64,000 nt of DNA from Yinghuangia elevatio (GTDB lineage: Bacteria; Actinomycetota; Actinomycetes; Streptomycetales; Streptomycetaceae): positions 1 through 64,000 of the forward strand of contig NZ_JBEZFP010000023.1 of assembly GCF_040649515.1 (NCBI RefSeq). Direction: 5' to 3'. The notes below the pieces were generated by a model that was not told where the DNA came from, did no database searches, and saw only the letters and a list, made by a program, of their open reading frames with translations. Made by a program: the position numbers and the translations under genes. This document shows positions 61,374 to 64,000 of the stretch, in pieces (the stretch's first letter is position 1; every line of letters begins with the position of its first letter).

Positions 61374-62201
61374 ATGCCTCCGGTTTACGATCCGCCCACG
61401 CCGTCCGTCCCGCCTCCTCCGGGCAGGCCCTTCTCGGGAGGACTACGCGGCGGCTCGTCGAACCGCCGTCCCTGGCTGGCCGTCGGCGGCGCGGCGCTCG
61501 CGGCGACGGTCCTCGTGACGGTGCTGGTGACGACGGGCGACGAGGACGCCGCCGCTCGCGACCAGCGACCGATCGGCGCTTCCGACGGGGCTCGCGGACC
61601 AGGGACTTCGGCGGCGAAGGGGACGTCCGGAGCGACGTCGCCTTCCGCAAGGGGCGGGTCGCCGACGACGGGCGAAAGCAGCAACTGGGACACTGCGGCA
61701 TCGGACACCGACCCGTTCACTCCCGCCAGGTGGTTCGGCGCCACCGGCGAGACCACGATCCAGGGGCGGCCGTACACGCATATCGCGCAGGACTCCCGCG
61801 ACTGCCAGGCCGCCGAAGGCGGCCTGCGCGATCTGTTCGGCGCGGACTGCATCGGGATCGTGCGGTCGCTGTGGACCGATGTCACCAAGTCGTACGTCGG
61901 ATCGGTGTCCGTCATCTCGCTGACCGACGAGGCCGCGGCCCGATCACTGGCGGATCGCCTGTTGGCTCCCGGCCGCAACGACGTGTACGTGTCGTTCATC
62001 CAGCCGCCGTCGGACTCCGGTGTGCGGTTCTCCGAGCAGACCCGCACGTGGGCCGGCACCATCACCTCCGGGCACTACCTGGTGGTCATCGAAGTCGCCC
62101 GGGCGGACGGCCAGGCACCCGACGAGGGCTCGGAACAGGTGTACGGCGATCTGGAGAGGGTGCCCGCCCGCCACATCGACTCCCACACCTGGAACGGCTG
62201 A
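61374..62201 (+). CDS. Membrane-anchored protein of unknown function
   Basis: 275 residues. A Pro-rich cytoplasmic start is followed by one membrane helix (PWLAVGGAALAATVLVTVLV, about residues 33-52), then a Ser/Gly/Thr/Asp-rich linker of about 60 residues, and an extracellular domain with two cysteines (RDCQAAEGG and ADCIGIV). The domain has alternating beta/alpha segments ending in HYLVVIEVARADG. This single-helix, flexible-linker layout is common in Streptomyces envelope proteins. The start lacks a strong ribosome binding site, so a nearby alternative start is possible. No family recognised. Confidence 0.65.
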   Translation: MPPVYDPPTPSVPPPPGRPFSGGLRGGSSNRRPWLAVGGAALAATVLVTVLVTTGDEDAAARDQRPIGASDGARGPGTSAAKGTSGATSPSARGGSPTTGESSNWDTAASDTDPFTPARWFGATGETTIQGRPYTHIAQDSRDCQAAEGGLRDLFGADCIGIVRSLWTDVTKSYVGSVSVISLTDEAAARSLADRLLAPGRNDVYVSFIQPPSDSGVRFSEQTRTWAGTITSGHYLVVIEVARADGQAPDEGSEQVYGDLERVPARHIDSHTWNG

Positions 62202-62636
62202 GCGGAGAAGTGACCTGCCTGGTCGGTGTTGTGTGGCCAATTGCCCGGGCGTGCCCGCCGGTTGGCGGCCAGACGCCAGCAGCGCCGCTGCAATTGCTGT
62301 ACCCCAGGCGCGGCCGCGATCGGAATGCCTCGGCAGTCACCCGTGCGGCCACCGTCCCCTCGCCGTTCCCCGGCATGCGGACAGACGGCACTTGATGTCG
62401 ATCTGTGCGGCGGCCGGAGGTGCGCATCCGGGCGCGGAGTTGCCGGTGAACGTCGCGAATGCGCCGTGCCGCGATGCCCGCCTCGTCGACCAGGGTCTGA
62501 TGAAGGCGTGGACGGCGCTACGGCACGGATGCGACCGGTCGGTCCTGGCACGCTTGGGTACGCCGCGCCCACGGATGTTCGTCGACCGGCGGTCCCGAGC
62601 GGGTCGGCCGGTGCGCCACCCCGACGAAGGAGTGGT
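62202..62636. other. Gap before the acetyltransferase gene
   Basis: About 435 bp. The frame of the downstream gene is open across it, but the residues are Arg/Ala/Pro-rich and no ribosome binding site supports an early start. No repeats or hairpins stand out. Confidence 0.4.
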
Positions 62637-63203
62637 GTGAGCGACATCAGCACACGGTGGTACCGGCCGGGAACGATCCCCATCACGGAACTGAGCGAGC
62701 TGGCAACGATGTTCGCGGAAGTCGCCGACGACTTCGTCCCTCCGCTCACCTCACGCGCGGGCACCACTCAGTCCGAGTTGCGCGAGCAGAGCCCCGGCAC
62801 GCCCGTCTCCGACAGGTACCTGAAGGAAATGCTCCGGCAGGACCTCTTCATGACCTGGCACAAGGGTCGGCTCGCCGGGTTCCTGTCCTTCCGCACCGAC
62901 CACCACGACAGCCGGTACGCCGACTTGTGTCCCTGTCTGTACGTGAGCACCATCGCCATACGACGCCGCCACCGGCGCCACGGCATCGCACGCTCCCTCT
63001 ACCGCGAACTCTTCGACCTTCCGGCACACCTGCCCCCGTGGGTCGTGCTGCGTACCTGGTCGACGAACCACAGCCACCTCGAACTCCTCCGGCACCTGGG
63101 GTTCGACGGCATCCTTCGCCTCCAGGACGACCGCGCCCCCGGAGTGGACACCGTCTACCTCGCGGCCAAACGCAGCGCGTCCGCGAATCCCTTGCCGCGA
63201 TGA
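62637..63203 (+). CDS. GNAT-family N-acetyltransferase
   Basis: 188 residues. The acetyl-CoA-binding motif is YVSTIAIRRRHRRHGIARSL, with the R/Q-x-x-G-x-G/A pattern RRHGIA, after a substrate strand AGFLSFRTDHHD. WVVLRTWSTNHSHLELLRHL and GFDGILRLQDDRAPGVDTVY complete the fold. It transfers acetyl groups to an amine; the substrate is unknown. GAAGGAG lies before the GTG. It is followed by a polyphosphate kinase gene 113 bp on. Confidence 0.85.
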   Translation: MSDISTRWYRPGTIPITELSELATMFAEVADDFVPPLTSRAGTTQSELREQSPGTPVSDRYLKEMLRQDLFMTWHKGRLAGFLSFRTDHHDSRYADLCPCLYVSTIAIRRRHRRHGIARSLYRELFDLPAHLPPWVVLRTWSTNHSHLELLRHLGFDGILRLQDDRAPGVDTVYLAAKRSASANPLPR

Positions 63204-63316
63204 CGGGGTCGGCTACGCGCCGACCGGATTCGACGGCGCCGGTCTGGGTAACCGCCCAGTGATCCGGCATCGGCCGGGATCGGCGTACGCCGCCGGTACG
63301 ACGAAGGGCTGGTGGT

Positions 63317-64000
63317 GTGACGAACAGCGACGACGCTCCCGAACTGCTGGAGGGCCTGACGGTCGACGACAGCAGGCCGGAGCAGCCTGTGCTTCTGGAC
63401 GAAGCCGGGCGTCCCCTGCGCACGTGGCGCGAGAATTACCCGTACAGGTCAAAGGTGCGCCGCGCGGAGTACGAACGCCACAAGCGGATGCTCCAGATCG
63501 AACTGCTCAAGCTCCAGCGCTGGGTCAAGGACACCGGTCAGCGCCTGGTCGTGGTGTGCGAGGGCCGCGACGCGGCGGGGAAAGGCGGCACGATCCAGCG
63601 GTTCACCGAACGGCTCAACCCGCGTGGCGCCCGCGTGGTGGCTCTGGACAAGCCCACCGAGCGGGAAGCCGGCCAGTGGTACTTCCAGCGCTATGTCAAC
63701 CACCTCCCGTCCACCGGCGAGATCGTCTTCTTCGACCGCTCCTGGTACAACCGCGCCGGCGTGGAGCGCGTGATGGGCTTCTGCACGCCGCAGGAGCACG
63801 AACTGTTCCTGCGCCAGTGCCCGGTGTTCGAGCGGATGCTGGTCGAGGACGGCATCGTGCTGGTGAAGTTCTGGTTCTCCGTCTCCCGGGCCGAGCAACG
63901 CACGCGCTTCGCCATCCGCCAGGTGGACCCGGTCCGGCGGTGGAAGCTCTCCCCCACCGACCTGGCGTCCCTCGACCGCTGGGACGAATACACCCGCGCA
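63317..64000 (+). CDS. PPK2-family polyphosphate kinase (3' end beyond the window)
   Basis: Partial; 228 codons are visible from the GTG at 63317 and the frame is open at the right edge. Walker A is CEGRDAAGKGGTIQRF (about residue 78), Walker B/lid is IVFFDRSWYNRAGVERVMGF (about residue 137), and KPTEREAGQWYFQRYVNHLP lies between. This matches polyphosphate kinase 2, which makes nucleoside di- or triphosphates from polyphosphate or the reverse. Most one-domain PPK2 proteins have about 270-310 residues, so roughly 50-80 residues are missing. Whether it favours ADP, GDP or AMP cannot be read. Confidence 0.92.
   Translation, partial: MTNSDDAPELLEGLTVDDSRPEQPVLLDEAGRPLRTWRENYPYRSKVRRAEYERHKRMLQIELLKLQRWVKDTGQRLVVVCEGRDAAGKGGTIQRFTERLNPRGARVVALDKPTEREAGQWYFQRYVNHLPSTGEIVFFDRSWYNRAGVERVMGFCTPQEHELFLRQCPVFERMLVEDGIVLVKFWFSVSRAEQRTRFAIRQVDPVRRWKLSPTDLASLDRWDEYTRA

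Noticed and set aside
1..64000. tRNA or rRNA genes
   Set aside because: No stretch with a convincing T-loop and acceptor-stem pairing, or rRNA-like sequence, was noticed by eye; a dedicated tRNA scan was not possible.

Overview
The window is high-GC actinomycete DNA, Streptomyces-like. GTG starts are frequent, many start/stop pairs overlap as ATGA, Tat-type lipoprotein signals occur, and there are typical families such as a SpoIIE-type PP2C sensor, a DUF1707 protein, TerD and an F420-type LLM oxidoreductase. I see no rRNA, tRNA, CRISPR array or intact insertion sequence. A PPK2 gene is cut by the right edge.

The centre (about 13.6-41.4 kb) is a locus for using L-rhamnose and rhamnosides. A leftward operon encodes a GH78 alpha-L-rhamnosidase, a CUT1 ABC importer (binding protein and two permeases) and a GH106-like giant glycosidase. 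The first four genes are joined by 4-nt overlaps. A LacI regulator separates this operon from a rightward operon. That operon holds a CUT2 rhamnose importer (ATPase, two permeases, binding lipoprotein), rhamnose mutarotase, rhamnose isomerase, a fused rhamnulose-1-phosphate aldolase/dehydrogenase, an AraA/FucI-like isomerase and rhamnulokinase, and it ends at a 17-bp hairpin. LutABC and a FadR-type regulator follow. Together the genes could convert rhamnosides to DHAP and L-lactaldehyde, then L-lactate, then pyruvate. LacI-type half-palindromes close to TGAAACGTTTCA lie upstream of both operons and of the regulator itself.

Left of this (7.5-13.6 kb) is a second sugar locus. A DeoR regulator, a D-2-hydroxyacid dehydrogenase and an FGGY kinase face another FGGY kinase coupled to a histidine phosphatase. 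I cannot name the substrate. Further left are a phospholipase D-like protein and a 1603-residue protein of unknown function.

The right third is mixed housekeeping and stress genes: a PhoD-like phosphatase, a GH15-like protein, a LOG phosphoribohydrolase, an LLM oxidoreductase, a small secreted protein, a TetR-MFS pair with matching palindromic operators, a one-protein sensor phosphatase/anti-sigma-kinase-like switch, a trypsin-like protease, a DUF1707 protein, GlsB, TerD and two CNNM/CBS proteins, a small iron-permease-like protein, two secreted or anchored unknowns, a GNAT enzyme and PPK2. Non-coding structure includes several long perfect inverted repeats between convergent genes, an 11-bp phased tandem repeat, a 44-bp AT-rich element present twice, and a CTAC..GTAG palindrome around terD that recurs near the CBS genes.
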